This document shows positions 1-8,981 of a stretch of 47,059 bases of DNA, piece after piece. Every line of letters starts with the position of its first letter. Within the stretch, counting starts at the first letter, position 1. Location: NCBI GenBank assembly GCA_017392525.1, contig JAFOVD010000004.1, forward strand, positions 1-47,059, read 5' to 3'. The stretch comes from Lachnospiraceae bacterium (GTDB lineage: Bacteria; Bacillota; Clostridia; Lachnospirales; Lachnospiraceae). The translations under genes and the position numbers were made by a program. The notes below the pieces were generated by a model, which saw only the letters and a program-made list of their open reading frames with translations, searched no databases and was not told where the DNA came from.

Positions 1-37
1 CAAATTAGGCAAATCTTCTTTTTTCTCACAAAAATAC

Positions 38-67
38 TTGAGATGAGTTCAAAACATATAGTAAGAT
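38..67 (+). promoter_or_regulatory. Probable promoter of the methyltransferase gene
   Basis: A -35-like TTGAGA at 38-43 and a -10-like TAAGAT at 62-67 are separated by 18 bases. They lie just ahead of the inverted repeat at 77-102 and the coding start at 130. The assignment rests on motif matching only. Confidence 0.45.
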
Positions 68-76
68 TTATGTCAT

Positions 77-102
77 GAGTATCTACCAGAGCTTAGATAC
101 TC
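77..102. repeat. 9-bp perfect inverted repeat before the methyltransferase
   Basis: GAGTATCTA at 77-85 and TAGATACTC at 94-102 form a perfect 9-8-9 inverted repeat. It lies just downstream of the -10 box and upstream of the ribosome site, where a repressor operator or a 5' hairpin would act. No terminator-type T-run follows. Confidence 0.6.
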
Positions 103-129
103 CATCATATGCTAGAAGGAGACGATATA

Positions 130-750
130 ATGTTAGACAATAAGGGATTTGATTTATGGGCTGATGGTTACGATAAAGCCGTGGGTATTTCCGAAGAAGC
201 AAATACCTATCCATTTGCTGGATACAAAGAAGTTCTTGGAGGGATTTTCCAAGAAATCTTATCCACAAAAGGTGCAAAGGTTTTAGATATTGGATTTGGT
301 ACAGGAACACTTACTACAAAACTTTACGAGAACGGTTGCGAAGTGTATGGCCAAGACTTCTCTAGTAGAATGATCGAGCTTGCGAAAGCAAAAATGCCAA
401 ATGCAAAACTATATCAAGGCGACTTTACAAAGGGGTTAGTACCTGAATTAAACACATGTAAATTTGACTATATAATTGGAACTTATTCTATGCATCATTT
501 ATCCGATGCGCAGAAGAAGATCTTCTTTAGAGATTTATTAAATCAGCTAAACGAGGGTGGCAAACTGATTATAGGTGATGTTGCTTTTAACACTAGAGAT
601 GAACTTGAGAAATGTAAATCCGAAGCCGGTGACGATTGGGATGACGATGAAATTTATTTTGTAATCGATGAATTAAGGAATGAATTTCCAAATCTTTCCT
701 TCGAGCAGAAATCTTATTGCTCGGGAATTATTTCCATTCAGAAATTATAA
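130..750 (+). CDS. Class I SAM-dependent methyltransferase
   Basis: This is a 206-residue cytosolic methyltransferase of the Rossmann (class I) type. The glycine-rich SAM-binding motif DIGFGTGTL is at about residues 53-61. It is followed by an acidic/aromatic second motif (VYGQDFS) and a motif IV-like IIGTYSMHHL. The ATG at 130 is preferred to the in-frame ATG at 109 because AGAAGGAG at 114-121 sits at correct spacing only for 130. The substrate cannot be told from sequence. Proteins of this size in Firmicutes are usually annotated only as methyltransferases. The gene stands alone on the plus strand, with an inverted repeat near its promoter that suggests local control. Confidence 0.85.
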   Translation: MLDNKGFDLWADGYDKAVGISEEANTYPFAGYKEVLGGIFQEILSTKGAKVLDIGFGTGTLTTKLYENGCEVYGQDFSSRMIELAKAKMPNAKLYQGDFTKGLVPELNTCKFDYIIGTYSMHHLSDAQKKIFFRDLLNQLNEGGKLIIGDVAFNTRDELEKCKSEAGDDWDDDEIYFVIDELRNEFPNLSFEQKSYCSGIISIQKL

Positions 751-763
751 CTAAATAACATAT

Positions 764-928
764 TTATTCAAAAATCGCACGACATATCATAATAGAAGCG
801 AAAATTAAAGAAAGAATAAAAATAATAAGTCGCTCGTACTTTTTTATATGCTCATTTTTAATAAAAAAAGATATTAATACAAACACAACTAACGCTATAC
901 ATGAAATAGATGACAATGTTTGATACAT
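764..928 (-). CDS. Small two-helix membrane protein (54 aa)
   Basis: This short reading frame has a good AAGGAG ribosome site seven bases before its ATG. It encodes 54 residues. Two hydrophobic stretches (about residues 7-22 and 34-48) are separated by a charged segment, KNEHIKKYERL. That pattern fits a small hairpin membrane protein. It converges on the methyltransferase gene, with 13 bases between the stop codons. I do not recognise the family. Calling it coding rests on the ribosome site and the regular hydrophobic/charged pattern; homologues would settle it. Confidence 0.55.
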   Translation of the reverse strand: MYQTLSSISCIALVVFVLISFFIKNEHIKKYERLIIFILSLIFASIMICRAIFE

Positions 929-1036
929 AGCTGATCTCCTTATTGTGGTTTAACCCAATAGAAAGTAACCATTGGTGGTGATAACAGTACAATTCCGTTA
1001 TCTACTCTATTTGATTCGCATGCCAAATACAACCCC

Positions 1037-1076
1037 TACCACCGCGAATCGACTTATACCACCGCGAACGGACTAT
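1037..1076. repeat. Two tandem 20-bp repeats
   Basis: Two adjacent 20-base units (1037-1056 and 1057-1076) both begin TACCACCGCGAA and then read nCGACTTA or nGGACTAT. They are more GC-rich than the surrounding intergenic DNA. The rest of the 929-1089 gap holds nothing else I can name. Confidence 0.6.
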
Positions 1077-1089
1077 TTAGCGTCTCATC

Positions 1090-1124
1090 AAAAAAGGATG
1101 TGGAAATGATACATTTCCACATCC
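1090..1124 (-). terminator. Rho-independent terminator of clpB
   Basis: A 13-bp perfect stem (1096-1108 with 1112-1124, 3-base loop) is followed on the minus strand by six T residues. It lies 15 bases past the clpB stop. Confidence 0.92.
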
Positions 1125-1139
1125 TCTATCACTACAAAA

Positions 1140-3731
1140 TTATCCGGCAACCACTTCTCCGCAGAGTGCATCATCTTTCACATCAATCCGAATCACATCA
1201 CCCATAGAGATATCACCACCCAAGATGATACGAGCAGCCAGTGTTTCCACATGCTTCTGCAGATATCTCTTCAATGGTCTTGCTCCAAATGCTGGATCAT
1301 AGCCATTCTCTGCAACATACTGCTTTGCCGCTTCTGTCAATTCCACATGGAGATCACGATCTGCCAGACGTTCGTTGAGTTCTACAAGAAGCAGATCGAT
1401 AATATTTCCAATATGATCCTTCGTCAAAGGCTTAAACATGATAATCTCATCGAGACGATTCAAAAATTCTGGGCGGAAACTGCCTCGAAGCAAATCCATA
1501 ACAGACTTTTCTGTCTCAGGCGAGATATCTCCCTGATCATCCATTCCATTCAGCAAGAATTCGGAACCAAGGTTTGATGTCATAATAATAATCGTATTCT
1601 TAAAATCTACAGTTCGTCCCTGCGAATCTGTAATTCGACCATCATCAAGAACCTGCAGCAGTACATTAAACACATCCGGATGCGCTTTCTCAACTTCATC
1701 AAAAAGCACAACGGAATACGGTTTTCTACGTACAGCCTCTGTCAACTGGCCGCCTTCATCATAGCCAACATATCCTGGAGGCGCTCCAATCAGACGAGAC
1801 ACACTGTATTTCTCCATGTACTCACTCATATCCAGACGAACCATATTGTTCTCATCATCGAAAAGTGCTTCCGCAAGTGTCTTTGCAAGTTCCGTCTTAC
1901 CTACACCTGTCGGTCCTAAGAATAGAAATGATCCAATTGGCTTGCCCGGATCCTTGATTCCAGCTCGACTACGGATGATAGCTTCCGTCACTTTCTGCAC
2001 CGCATCGTCCTGTCCAACGACTCTCTTATGCAGTTCCTGATCCAGATGTAAGGTCTTATTTCTCTCCGTTTCATTCAATTTTGAAACAGGGATTCCCGTC
2101 CATCTACTGATGATTTCAGCAATTTCATCCTCTGTCACCGCCTCATGCACCAGACTGACATCTTTTGTCTTTAAGCGTTCTTCCTCTTCTTTTAACGCAT
2201 TTTCAATCTGTGGGAGTTTTCCATACTGCAGTTCTGCTGCCTTTTCCAGATCATAATTCTGCTGCGCACTAGCGATTTCATTTTTCACAGCCTCTAATTG
2301 CTCACGTAATTCGGAAACCTTGTTCACCGCATGTTTCTCATTATCCCACTGCGCTTTCTTAGAATTAAATGCATCTCGAAGCTCAGACAATTCCTTCTGT
2401 AATTCGCCCAAACGCTCCTTACTTAGCGTATCCGTCTCCTTCTTCAGTGCCGTTTCTTCGATTTCCAGCTGCATGATACGGCGGTTCATCTCATCAAGTT
2501 CCGCTGGCATCGAATCGAGTTCCGTCTTAATGGAAGCACATGCCTCGTCCACCAGATCGATGGCCTTATCCGGCAGAAAACGATCGGAAATGTAACGATC
2601 CGACAACGTTGCCGCAGCTACGAGTGCCGCATCCTGAATCTTCACACCATGGTACACTTCGTAACGATCCTTAATTCCTCGTAAGATGGAAATGGTATCT
2701 TCCACCGTCGGTTCATCCACCATAACTGGCTGGAAACGACGCTCCAGAGCCTGATCTTTCTCGATATATTCCCGATATTCATCAAGCGTTGTCGCACCAA
2801 TACAATGCAACTCTCCACGTGCCAACATCGGTTTCAACATATTGCCAGCATCCATCGCGCCTTCTGTCTTACCGGCACCAACAATCGTATGAAGCTCGTC
2901 AATGAAAAGTATAATCTCGCCATCACTATTTCGAATCTCATCCAAAACGGCCTTCAGACGCTCTTCAAATTCACCACGATATTTCGCGCCGGCAACCAAC
3001 GCACTCATATCCAATGCAAATAATTTCTTATCTTTCAATGTCTCTGGTACATCACCACGGACAATTCTCTGTGCCAATCCCTCAACAGCTGCCGTTTTAC
3101 CAACACCAGGTTCACCAATCAATACCGGATTATTCTTCGTCTTTCTTGAAAGAATTCGAATCACATTTCGAATCTCAGAATCTCTACCGATGACCGGGTC
3201 GAGCTTCTGCTCTCTTGCTCGCTCCACCATATCATATCCATACTTCTCAAGGGTATCATAGGTCGCTTCCGGATTATCCGAGGTCACACGCTGATTGCCT
3301 CGCACAGTAGAGAGAGCCTGTAGAAAACGATCTCTCGTAATTCCAAATTCGCGGAACTTCTCCTTTATCGCACGATTCGGATGTTTGATCATGGATAAGA
3401 ATAGATGCTCAACGGAAACATATTCATCGCCCATCGCCTTGGCTTCATCCTCTGCATGAATCAAAACTTCATTCAAATTCTTGCCGACATAGACCTGACC
3501 AGCGCCACTGACTTTCGTCAATTTCTCGAGCATCTGAACCGCATCATTTCTAAAATACTGCAAATCTATCTCCATCTTCTCAATCAGTTTCGGTATCAAA
3601 CCATCTTCCTGATTCAGAAGGGAAACCAGCAGATGCTCCTGCTCAATCTCCTGATTTCCATAATCGTATGCAAGCTTTTCTGTTCCATTCACAGCTTCCA
3701 TAGATTTCTGTGTGAACTTCTGTATATTCAT
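1140..3731 (-). CDS. clpB: ATP-dependent disaggregase ClpB
   Basis: This is an 863-residue Hsp100 AAA+ chaperone that extracts polypeptides from aggregates together with DnaK. It has the full family length. An N-terminal Clp repeat domain (EQEHLL) is followed by NBD1 with Walker A GEPGVGKT near residue 205 and Walker [11 protein letters not shown] long Glu/Lys-rich coiled-coil middle domain follows, containing the WTGIPV segment, then NBD2 with Walker A GPTGVGKT near residue 605. The ClpP-binding IGF/L loop is not apparent in NBD2, which fits ClpB rather than ClpC. The ATG at 3731 is preferred to 3746 because the GGGAGG ribosome site lies between the two. The gene is monocistronic and controlled by a CIRCE operator over its promoter. 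Confidence 0.97.
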   Translation of the reverse strand: MNIQKFTQKSMEAVNGTEKLAYDYGNQEIEQEHLLVSLLNQEDGLIPKLIEKMEIDLQYFRNDAVQMLEKLTKVSGAGQVYVGKNLNEVLIHAEDEAKAMGDEYVSVEHLFLSMIKHPNRAIKEKFREFGITRDRFLQALSTVRGNQRVTSDNPEATYDTLEKYGYDMVERAREQKLDPVIGRDSEIRNVIRILSRKTKNNPVLIGEPGVGKTAAVEGLAQRIVRGDVPETLKDKKLFALDMSALVAGAKYRGEFEERLKAVLDEIRNSDGEIILFIDELHTIVGAGKTEGAMDAGNMLKPMLARGELHCIGATTLDEYREYIEKDQALERRFQPVMVDEPTVEDTISILRGIKDRYEVYHGVKIQDAALVAAATLSDRYISDRFLPDKAIDLVDEACASIKTELDSMPAELDEMNRRIMQLEIEETALKKETDTLSKERLGELQKELSELRDAFNSKKAQWDNEKHAVNKVSELREQLEAVKNEIASAQQNYDLEKAAELQYGKLPQIENALKEEEERLKTKDVSLVHEAVTEDEIAEIISRWTGIPVSKLNETERNKTLHLDQELHKRVVGQDDAVQKVTEAIIRSRAGIKDPGKPIGSFLFLGPTGVGKTELAKTLAEALFDDENNMVRLDMSEYMEKYSVSRLIGAPPGYVGYDEGGQLTEAVRRKPYSVVLFDEVEKAHPDVFNVLLQVLDDGRITDSQGRTVDFKNTIIIMTSNLGSEFLLNGMDDQGDISPETEKSVMDLLRGSFRPEFLNRLDEIIMFKPLTKDHIGNIIDLLLVELNERLADRDLHVELTEAAKQYVAENGYDPAFGARPLKRYLQKHVETLAARIILGGDISMGDVIRIDVKDDALCGEVVAG

Positions 3732-3797
3732 AAAAACACCTCCCACTTAACCATCGTTGTTTGGTTGTTTATCCAAGCTTGTTTGCTTTCTAGTCTT

Positions 3798-3826
3798 GTT
3801 ATAACACCAGAATTAGCACTCGTCAA
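3798..3826 (-). promoter_or_regulatory. clpB promoter
   Basis: TTGACG (3826-3821) and TATAAC (3803-3798) are spaced by exactly 17 bases on the minus strand. The -35 box overlaps the CIRCE element, so HrcA binding would block RNA polymerase. Confidence 0.85.
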
Positions 3827-3839
3827 TAGAGAGTGCTAA
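3813..3839. promoter_or_regulatory. CIRCE operator (HrcA binding site)
   Basis: TTAGCACTC (3813-3821), nine bases, then GAGTGCTAA (3831-3839) matches the canonical CIRCE inverted repeat at all 18 positions. CIRCE is the known site of the heat-shock repressor HrcA. Confidence 0.97.
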
Positions 3840-3865
3840 TAATTTTATAAAATTTTTCGCAACAT

Positions 3866-3902
3866 GAAAAAAAGCGCAAGAGGAATCCTCGCCTCTTGCG
3901 CT
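3866..3902 (-). terminator. Terminator of the amino-acid ABC operon
   Basis: An 11-bp perfect stem (3873-3883 with 3892-3902) is followed by a T-run on the minus strand. It lies 18 bases past the ATPase stop codon. Confidence 0.92.
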
Positions 3903-3919
3903 AAATCATACATTCTATC

Positions 3920-4657
3920 TTATTTATAAACAGACGCCTTCAAGAACTCCTTCGTTCTCTCAGACTGTGGATTGTTGAAAAGCTGGTCCGGTGTGCCCTG
4001 CTCCTCAATCTGACCCTGATCCATGAAAACAACGCGGTCTGCGACATCACGCGCAAATCCCATCTCGTGTGTTACGATGATCATCGTCATACCCTCTTCT
4101 GCGAGTTCCTTCATGATATTCAGAACCTCGCCAACCATCTCAGGATCCAGTGCCGATGTCGGCTCATCAAAAAGCATGAGCTTTGGATTCATACAGAGTG
4201 CACGTGCGATAGCAACACGCTGCTTCTGCCCACCGGAAATTCTACGAACATCCGCATTGGCAAATTCCGCCATGCCAACCTTCTCGAGGTACTTCATTGC
4301 CGTCTTTCTCGCTTCCTCCTTGGAAACTTTCAACACCTTCATCTGTGGCTTCATGCAGTTTTCCACAACCGTCATATTTGCAAACAGATTAAACTGCTGG
4401 AAACACATACCAACCTTCGCACGGAAATGATTCACATCCTTGGTGTGAAGTACATCCTGGCCAAACACAAGAATCTGGCCATCATCCGCATGCTCCAATA
4501 AATTAATGCAACGAAGAAGTGTCGACTTACCAGAACCGGAGCTTCCGATCAGGCAGACGGTCTCGCCTTCCTGCACCTCGAAATCCACGCCCTTCAAAAC
4601 TTCAAGCTTACCGAAGCGCTTATGAATATTTTTTATTTCTACCATAGGTGCTGCCAT
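3920..4657 (-). CDS. Amino-acid ABC importer, ATP-binding subunit (probable lysine)
   Basis: This 245-residue ATPase belongs to the polar amino-acid transporter (GlnQ/HisP/ArtP) group. It shows Walker [11 protein letters not shown]-loop FQQFNLF, signature RISGGQKQR, Walker [13 protein letters not shown] and the switch histidine in VTHEMG, in that order and at family length. The stop of the upstream permease (TAG, 4660-4658) directly abuts this ATG. The ribosome site AAAGGAGGT lies inside the permease's last codons, so translation is coupled. A lysine riboswitch heads the operon, so lysine import is the best substrate guess; family membership alone would not specify it. Confidence 0.93.
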   Translation of the reverse strand: MAAPMVEIKNIHKRFGKLEVLKGVDFEVQEGETVCLIGSSGSGKSTLLRCINLLEHADDGQILVFGQDVLHTKDVNHFRAKVGMCFQQFNLFANMTVVENCMKPQMKVLKVSKEEARKTAMKYLEKVGMAEFANADVRRISGGQKQRVAIARALCMNPKLMLFDEPTSALDPEMVGEVLNIMKELAEEGMTMIIVTHEMGFARDVADRVVFMDQGQIEEQGTPDQLFNNPQSERTKEFLKASVYK

Positions 4658-5368
4658 CTAAGCCACCTCCTTTGTCGACGGACGATTCATATGCTTCTCA
4701 ATCGCATTTAAAATCAAACTTGTCACTGTTGTTAATATCAGATAAATCATCGCTTCGATGAAATAAGTCTCCGTGAAATGGAACGTCGAACCGGCAATAC
4801 TCTTCGCCTGGAACATCAACTCTGTAATAGAGATAATCATGAGCACGGAAGAATCCTTGATATTAACAATGAATTCATTTCCAATCGCAGGGAATGCATT
4901 TCGAATCGCCTGTGGAAGCACAACCGTAAACATCGTCTGCGCATTTGACATACCAAGCGATCTCGCTGCTTCCGTCTGTCCCGGATCCACTGCCTGGATT
5001 CCGGAACGAACGATTTCCGCCATATACGCACCCGTATTTACAGAAATTACGGTAATGGCCGCTTCCATCGGACTCCAATAGATGAAGTTCAACATTGCAT
5101 AATAGATGAATACCGCCTGCACCATCATTGGTGTTCCACGGAAAATCGTAATATATAAATTAATAATCAAGTCGCCAAGTTTCTTAAAGAAGCGAGCCGC
5201 CCCGCTTGCTGTGAAATCAAGTTTCACAGCGCGGAAACCACCCACCAAGAGTCCCAGGATAAGTCCCAGGACAGTGCCCGTAATGGCAATCAAAAGTGTT
5301 GTGCGAACACCGAGCCATAAGCTAGGGCCATATGTTGTTAAGATATCTGTACAATTTGAAATAAACAT
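4658..5368 (-). CDS. Amino-acid ABC importer, permease subunit (probable lysine)
   Basis: This 236-residue inner-membrane permease is of the HisM/GlnP type (BPD_transp_1 domain). About five hydrophobic helices are visible. The EAA-type coupling loop reads EAARSLGMSNAQTM, and FRGTPMMVQ near the first third is typical of the family. It starts one base into the stop codon of the binding-protein gene (TAATG), so the two are translationally coupled. Only one permease is present, so it is expected to act as a homodimer. Confidence 0.93.
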   Translation of the reverse strand: MFISNCTDILTTYGPSLWLGVRTTLLIAITGTVLGLILGLLVGGFRAVKLDFTASGAARFFKKLGDLIINLYITIFRGTPMMVQAVFIYYAMLNFIYWSPMEAAITVISVNTGAYMAEIVRSGIQAVDPGQTEAARSLGMSNAQTMFTVVLPQAIRNAFPAIGNEFIVNIKDSSVLMIISITELMFQAKSIAGSTFHFTETYFIEAMIYLILTTVTSLILNAIEKHMNRPSTKEVA

Positions 5369-6222
5369 TATTCATTTTCAGCCGGCTGACGCTCTACGGC
5401 TGCCTCCATCATCTGATTTCTCTCTTCTTCTGTAATCTGGGAAAGTGCTCCCTCCAGCTGTGCCTGGAATTCCGGATCCGTCTTTCGAACCGCAATGGAA
5501 ACCGTTGTATTCGCTGTGAATCCCTGGCCTTCTGCAAATCGAACAATCGTTAAGTCCGGATTTGCTTCTGTCACACCGAGGGCTACCGGAAGTTCCGATA
5601 CAACACCATCAATCGCGCCGCTCTGCAGTGCCTGAATTGCCGCAGGAAATGTTTCTGCTGCCGCTTTATGATTTACATCCTCGATCTGATCAATGACTTC
5701 ATCATAAACCGTGTTCATCTGTCCCTGAATCGTAGCGCCTGCAAAATCCTGAATGCTAGTCGCATCCACATATTTGCTGTTTGCACTTACAATCATAACT
5801 TCCTCTGACTCATAGTAAGGAGAAGTGAAATTTACCTCTTCTTCTCGTTCAACAGTATCTGTCATACCTGCGATAATGCAGTCAATCTGCTGATTCTGAA
5901 GAGATAAAATCAAGTTATCCCAATCGAGTTTTACAATCTCTACTTCCTTGCCAAGGATTTCGCCAAGTCGCTTTGCCATCGCAACGTCATAGCCATCTGC
6001 ATAATCTGCAGTTGAGAGCTGGATTGTCGTATCGCTCGCTTCTGGCGTCGTCCAGTTGAATGGTGCGTAATTACATTCCATACCGACACGAATCACATCG
6101 GATTCTGCCGCACTTGCGCGCTTTGCGCTACAGCCAGTCAGTGTCGCACCTGTAGAAACCAGTGCAGCTGCTGTCAATGTAAGGGCAAGTAGTTTCTTTG
6201 CATACTTTGTGAATTTGCTCAT
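5368..6222 (-). CDS. Amino-acid ABC importer, substrate-binding lipoprotein (probable lysine)
   Basis: This 284-residue extracytoplasmic binding protein (SBP_bac_3 family) has a type II signal peptide ending in the lipobox LTGC, with Cys at about residue 31. The mature part opens with IRVGMECNYAPFNW and contains GYDVAMAKRLGEILG, both typical of polar amino-acid receptors. It is the first gene of a three-gene operon (receptor, permease, ATPase). It lies behind a lysine riboswitch and terminator, which is the main reason to call it a lysine receptor. An ornithine or arginine specificity is not excluded by the protein sequence. Confidence 0.92.
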   Translation of the reverse strand: MSKFTKYAKKLLALTLTAAALVSTGATLTGCSAKRASAAESDVIRVGMECNYAPFNWTTPEASDTTIQLSTADYADGYDVAMAKRLGEILGKEVEIVKLDWDNLILSLQNQQIDCIIAGMTDTVEREEEVNFTSPYYESEEVMIVSANSKYVDATSIQDFAGATIQGQMNTVYDEVIDQIEDVNHKAAAETFPAAIQALQSGAIDGVVSELPVALGVTEANPDLTIVRFAEGQGFTANTTVSIAVRKTDPEFQAQLEGALSQITEEERNQMMEAAVERQPAENE

Positions 6223-6285
6223 CTTAGTCCTCCTGTTTCTTCCTCATGAAATAGTAGCAACTAAAGCAATTCGCTCTTTGGAATC

Positions 6286-6316
6286 AAAAAAACCGTATGC
6301 ACTATTGCATACGGTT
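6286..6316 (-). terminator. Riboswitch-controlled terminator
   Basis: An 11-bp perfect stem (6291-6301 with 6306-6316, loop of 4) ends in a T-run on the minus strand, between the lysine aptamer and the receptor gene. This is the expected expression platform: lysine binding should favour termination. Confidence 0.9.
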
Positions 6317-6325
6317 TTGTATCAT

Positions 6326-6489
6326 CGTAAAATAGCGCCACTTCGTTTTCGAAGGAGTGACTCGGATATTCTCCGGGCCCCCACGCACCAAACCCGCCAG
6401 CCTGATACGTTCGGCGATGGTTACCTTTCCCTTCGTTCACAGCCCGCCGGCTCCAGAAGGTACTCATCTGCATCGCTACCTCTATTGCT
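6326..6489 (-). ncRNA. Lysine riboswitch (L-box)
   Basis: Read on the minus strand, this leader carries the conserved L-box blocks in order. They are ATAGAGGTAGCG near the 5' end, GATGAGTA, GAAGGGAAAGG, CATCGCCGAACG, GGCTGGCGG, and a closing GGCGCTATT that pairs with the 5' AATAG of P1. These match the Bacillus lysC lysine riboswitch core as I know it. The aptamer is followed by a terminator (6286-6316) and the amino-acid ABC operon. Exact ends are estimated from the P1 pairing. Confidence 0.92.
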
Positions 6490-6537
6490 TTAATTTTAAA
6501 TTCTGTTTCCTAACTAATTGTTATTGAAACATGTACA

Positions 6538-6566
6538 ATCTTAGTATCTATGCACATCAATGTCAA
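6538..6566 (-). promoter_or_regulatory. Promoter of the lysine riboswitch operon
   Basis: A perfect TTGACA (6566-6561) and TAAGAT (6543-6538) are spaced by 17 bases, about 40 bases upstream of the aptamer. Confidence 0.85.
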
Positions 6567-6617
6567 CTAATTTTGTTAATTTTGTTAATTCTGTTGCATT
6601 TTTATTGTTTGCTTCAC

Positions 6618-7676
6618 CTAACTTTCGTTAGATTTTGTACAATTTATCTGAACAAGACCACCACTAACAATAAATTGCAAATCTTCCGGTAGTTCAGCAC
6701 GAACATCCATTGGTTTTCCGGTAACAGGATGAACAAATTCTAGCCGATAAGAATGTAACGCATGTCGGTTCAATGCCCTCTTTTGCATGGAACTATCATA
6801 ATAATGGAACGTACCATTTCCATACAAATCATCTCCCAGCAGTGGATGATCTATAGAACTCATGTGCACACGAATCTGGTGTGTCCGTCCGGTTCCAAGT
6901 TGAAGTTTAATCAATGAAAACTCTCCATAATCACCTATCTTCCAATACCTGGTTAATGCGTAGTCTCCTTGTTCATAATTTACTTCACGCATAATTGTAG
7001 AACCTTCAACCCTTCCAATGGGGGCCTCGATACATCCATCATCATCCAATATGCTATAACTCAAACAATCGCCGACACTTTCTAAATCACATGAAATTTT
7101 ACGATTCTCTACAAGTGCAAGATATGTTCTGTGAATATCACGCGATGTAACATCCTGAGAAAGAATTGCCGAACTGAGCATATTTTTCGCAATTAACGTC
7201 AGGCCACTTGTATTACGATCTAAGCGATTGATACACCGAAATACAAAAGTTTCTCCTTGCCTTTTATAATAATCTATCACCGCATTGGCCAAGGAATCAT
7301 CGTAATGATTCTGAGACGGATGAATCGGAAGTCCTGCTGGTTTATTTACAATAAGAATATCCTCATCTTCGTATACAATTGGCAGTTTTTCTGTCTCATC
7401 CATCGGTAAGGAACCCTTTGCCTTAAGCGACTTTACAATATCCTCAAAGGACCTAGCAACAATATTTTCAGAGCCCGTATTCTCCTCTAAGCGAATCTCT
7501 AATCGATCCCCTATATGAAGCGGTTGATATAGATGTAGCCACTCTCCATTTACAAGAACACTGTTCTCTGTTTTCTTAAGCTTTACAAAGACCGCATGCG
7601 GATATCGCTTGTCTAAAAGAAACTCACGAATGGATTCCCACTCTTCAGTTATCTGATATTTAAATACTCTTTTCAT
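6618..7676 (-). CDS. RluA-family RNA pseudouridine synthase
   Basis: This 352-residue enzyme converts a uridine in RNA (usually 23S rRNA) to pseudouridine. The catalytic-aspartate motif reads CINRLDRNTSGL, with Asn in place of the commoner His before Arg, as in many relatives. Other family marks are VNKPAGLPIHPS and GRTHQIRVHM-SSIDHPLLGD near the C-terminus. The N-terminal 90 residues include an S4-like segment (VNGEWLHLYQPLHIGD). The target base cannot be told from sequence. The gene is transcribed alone; its ribosome site is weak. Confidence 0.93.
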   Translation of the reverse strand: MKRVFKYQITEEWESIREFLLDKRYPHAVFVKLKKTENSVLVNGEWLHLYQPLHIGDRLEIRLEENTGSENIVARSFEDIVKSLKAKGSLPMDETEKLPIVYEDEDILIVNKPAGLPIHPSQNHYDDSLANAVIDYYKRQGETFVFRCINRLDRNTSGLTLIAKNMLSSAILSQDVTSRDIHRTYLALVENRKISCDLESVGDCLSYSILDDDGCIEAPIGRVEGSTIMREVNYEQGDYALTRYWKIGDYGEFSLIKLQLGTGRTHQIRVHMSSIDHPLLGDDLYGNGTFHYYDSSMQKRALNRHALHSYRLEFVHPVTGKPMDVRAELPEDLQFIVSGGLVQINCTKSNES

Positions 7677-7748
7677 GCCACTAATATTACGGCAAATTTA
7701 CATTATTGTACAGCATGTACATTTCCAACCACAAAATCTTTTTCTATG

Positions 7749-7777
7749 TTGTTTTTTCATCTAATAAACACTAGAAT
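7749..7777 (+). promoter_or_regulatory. Probable promoter of the SPFH gene
   Basis: TTGTTT (7749-7754) and TAGAAT (7772-7777) are 17 bases apart, 40 bases before the ATG at 7817. The -35 match is only moderate. Confidence 0.5.
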
Positions 7778-7816
7778 TAATAATAGAATCATTAAAAAAT
7801 ATAAAGGAGAAAGCAT

Positions 7817-8869
7817 ATGGGTTTAATTATTCTAGCAGTCGTGCTCTTAATTGTTTTAATTGCATGCATCAAAATTGTACCTGAATCAAAGGTATATGTA
7901 ATTGAGCGTCTTGGTAAATACCATGCCACTCTGAACTCCGGTATCAATTTCATCATACCGTTTATTGATGTGGTTCGTTCAAAAGTTTCCCTCAAGGAAA
8001 TGGTTCTGGATTTTCCACCTCAGGGGGTTATCACTAAAGATAACGTTACTATGAAGATTGATTCCGTTGTCTACGCCAAAGTATTCGATGCAAAATTATT
8101 CACTTATGGTGTCGAAAATCCAAGACTTGGTATAGAAACCCTTGCAGCAACTACACTTCGAAACTTAGTTGGTGCGCTGGATTTCGATGATACACTGACT
8201 TCTCGTGACCGCATCAACTCTTCTCTCGAAGCAACACTTGATGAAGCAACTGATGCTTGGGGCATCAAAATTACTCGAGTTGAGGTAAAGAATATTGCTC
8301 CTCCTGCTGACATCCTTGATGTTATGCAGAAACAGATGACAGCAGAGCGTGAAAAACGCCAGGCTGTTACTGAAGCAGAAGCTCATAAGCAGTCCGTTGT
8401 TATGATGGCAGAAGGTGACAAACAGGCTAAAGTTCTTCAGGCTGAAGCTGAAAGAGATGCTGCAATTGCAAGGGCTGAAGGTGAAGCAAAATCTATTCAG
8501 TTACGTGCAGAAGCAGAGGCACGTGCTTTGGAAATGTTAACAGCCGCCAATGTTTCCCCTGAAGTCTTGAAATTAAAAGGACTGGAAGCTTTAAAAGATG
8601 TTGCCGATGGCAACGCTACCAAGATTTTTGTTCCAACAGATTTAACAGATGTAATCAGCAACGTAGCTATTGCCGGTGACAGCTTTAAATCAGGCATGGA
8701 AAACCCTGCTGCAAAAAAAGCTAAACCACTGGACGTTACCGACAAACATATGGCTTCTGCAAAGAATCCTAGAAATGAATCTAAGATTCATCAGCAAGCC
8801 AATCTTGCAAATCAGCAGATGAGCGCACAACAATCTGAATTAACTGATTCTGAAATTTCTATTTTCTAA
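7817..8869 (+). CDS. SPFH/band-7 (stomatin-like) membrane protein
   Basis: This 350-residue protein has one N-terminal membrane anchor (about residues 2-22) and then the SPFH domain. That domain includes VYVIERLGKYHATLNSGINF and the stomatin-type PPQGVITKDNV and ITRVEVKNIAPP. A long Ala/Glu-rich coiled coil follows (about residues 175-245). Such proteins form large oligomers that organise membrane microdomains. No NfeD-type partner lies beside it, unlike many bacterial SPFH loci. The ribosome site AAAGGAG is well placed. The last 60 residues are Ala/Asn/Gln-rich and probably disordered. Confidence 0.92.
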   Translation: MGLIILAVVLLIVLIACIKIVPESKVYVIERLGKYHATLNSGINFIIPFIDVVRSKVSLKEMVLDFPPQGVITKDNVTMKIDSVVYAKVFDAKLFTYGVENPRLGIETLAATTLRNLVGALDFDDTLTSRDRINSSLEATLDEATDAWGIKITRVEVKNIAPPADILDVMQKQMTAEREKRQAVTEAEAHKQSVVMMAEGDKQAKVLQAEAERDAAIARAEGEAKSIQLRAEAEARALEMLTAANVSPEVLKLKGLEALKDVADGNATKIFVPTDLTDVISNVAIAGDSFKSGMENPAAKKAKPLDVTDKHMASAKNPRNESKIHQQANLANQQMSAQQSELTDSEISIF

Positions 8870-8874
8870 TAAAT

Positions 8875-8907
8875 AAAGGTCGCATGGAAATGTCCATGCG
8901 ACCTTTT
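8875..8907. terminator. Terminator after the SPFH gene
   Basis: A 14-bp perfect stem (8875-8888 with 8893-8906) has T residues after it on the plus strand and A/T-rich sequence on the other side. It could stop transcription from both converging genes. Confidence 0.85.
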
Positions 8908-8981
8908 ACAATTCTAACTCATCATGGGGTTTGTATATCGTGGGTTTCATCCCTTGGCTCCATACAAAAACAATTGCCTCT

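Noticed and set aside
3405-3839. Plus-strand 144-residue open frame across the clpB start and CIRCE
   Set aside because: It is antisense to clpB and covers its promoter; there is no ribosome site.
6209-6493. Open frames on both strands over the riboswitch
   Set aside because: Conserved RNA motifs explain the region; the frames have no ribosome sites and no family resemblance.
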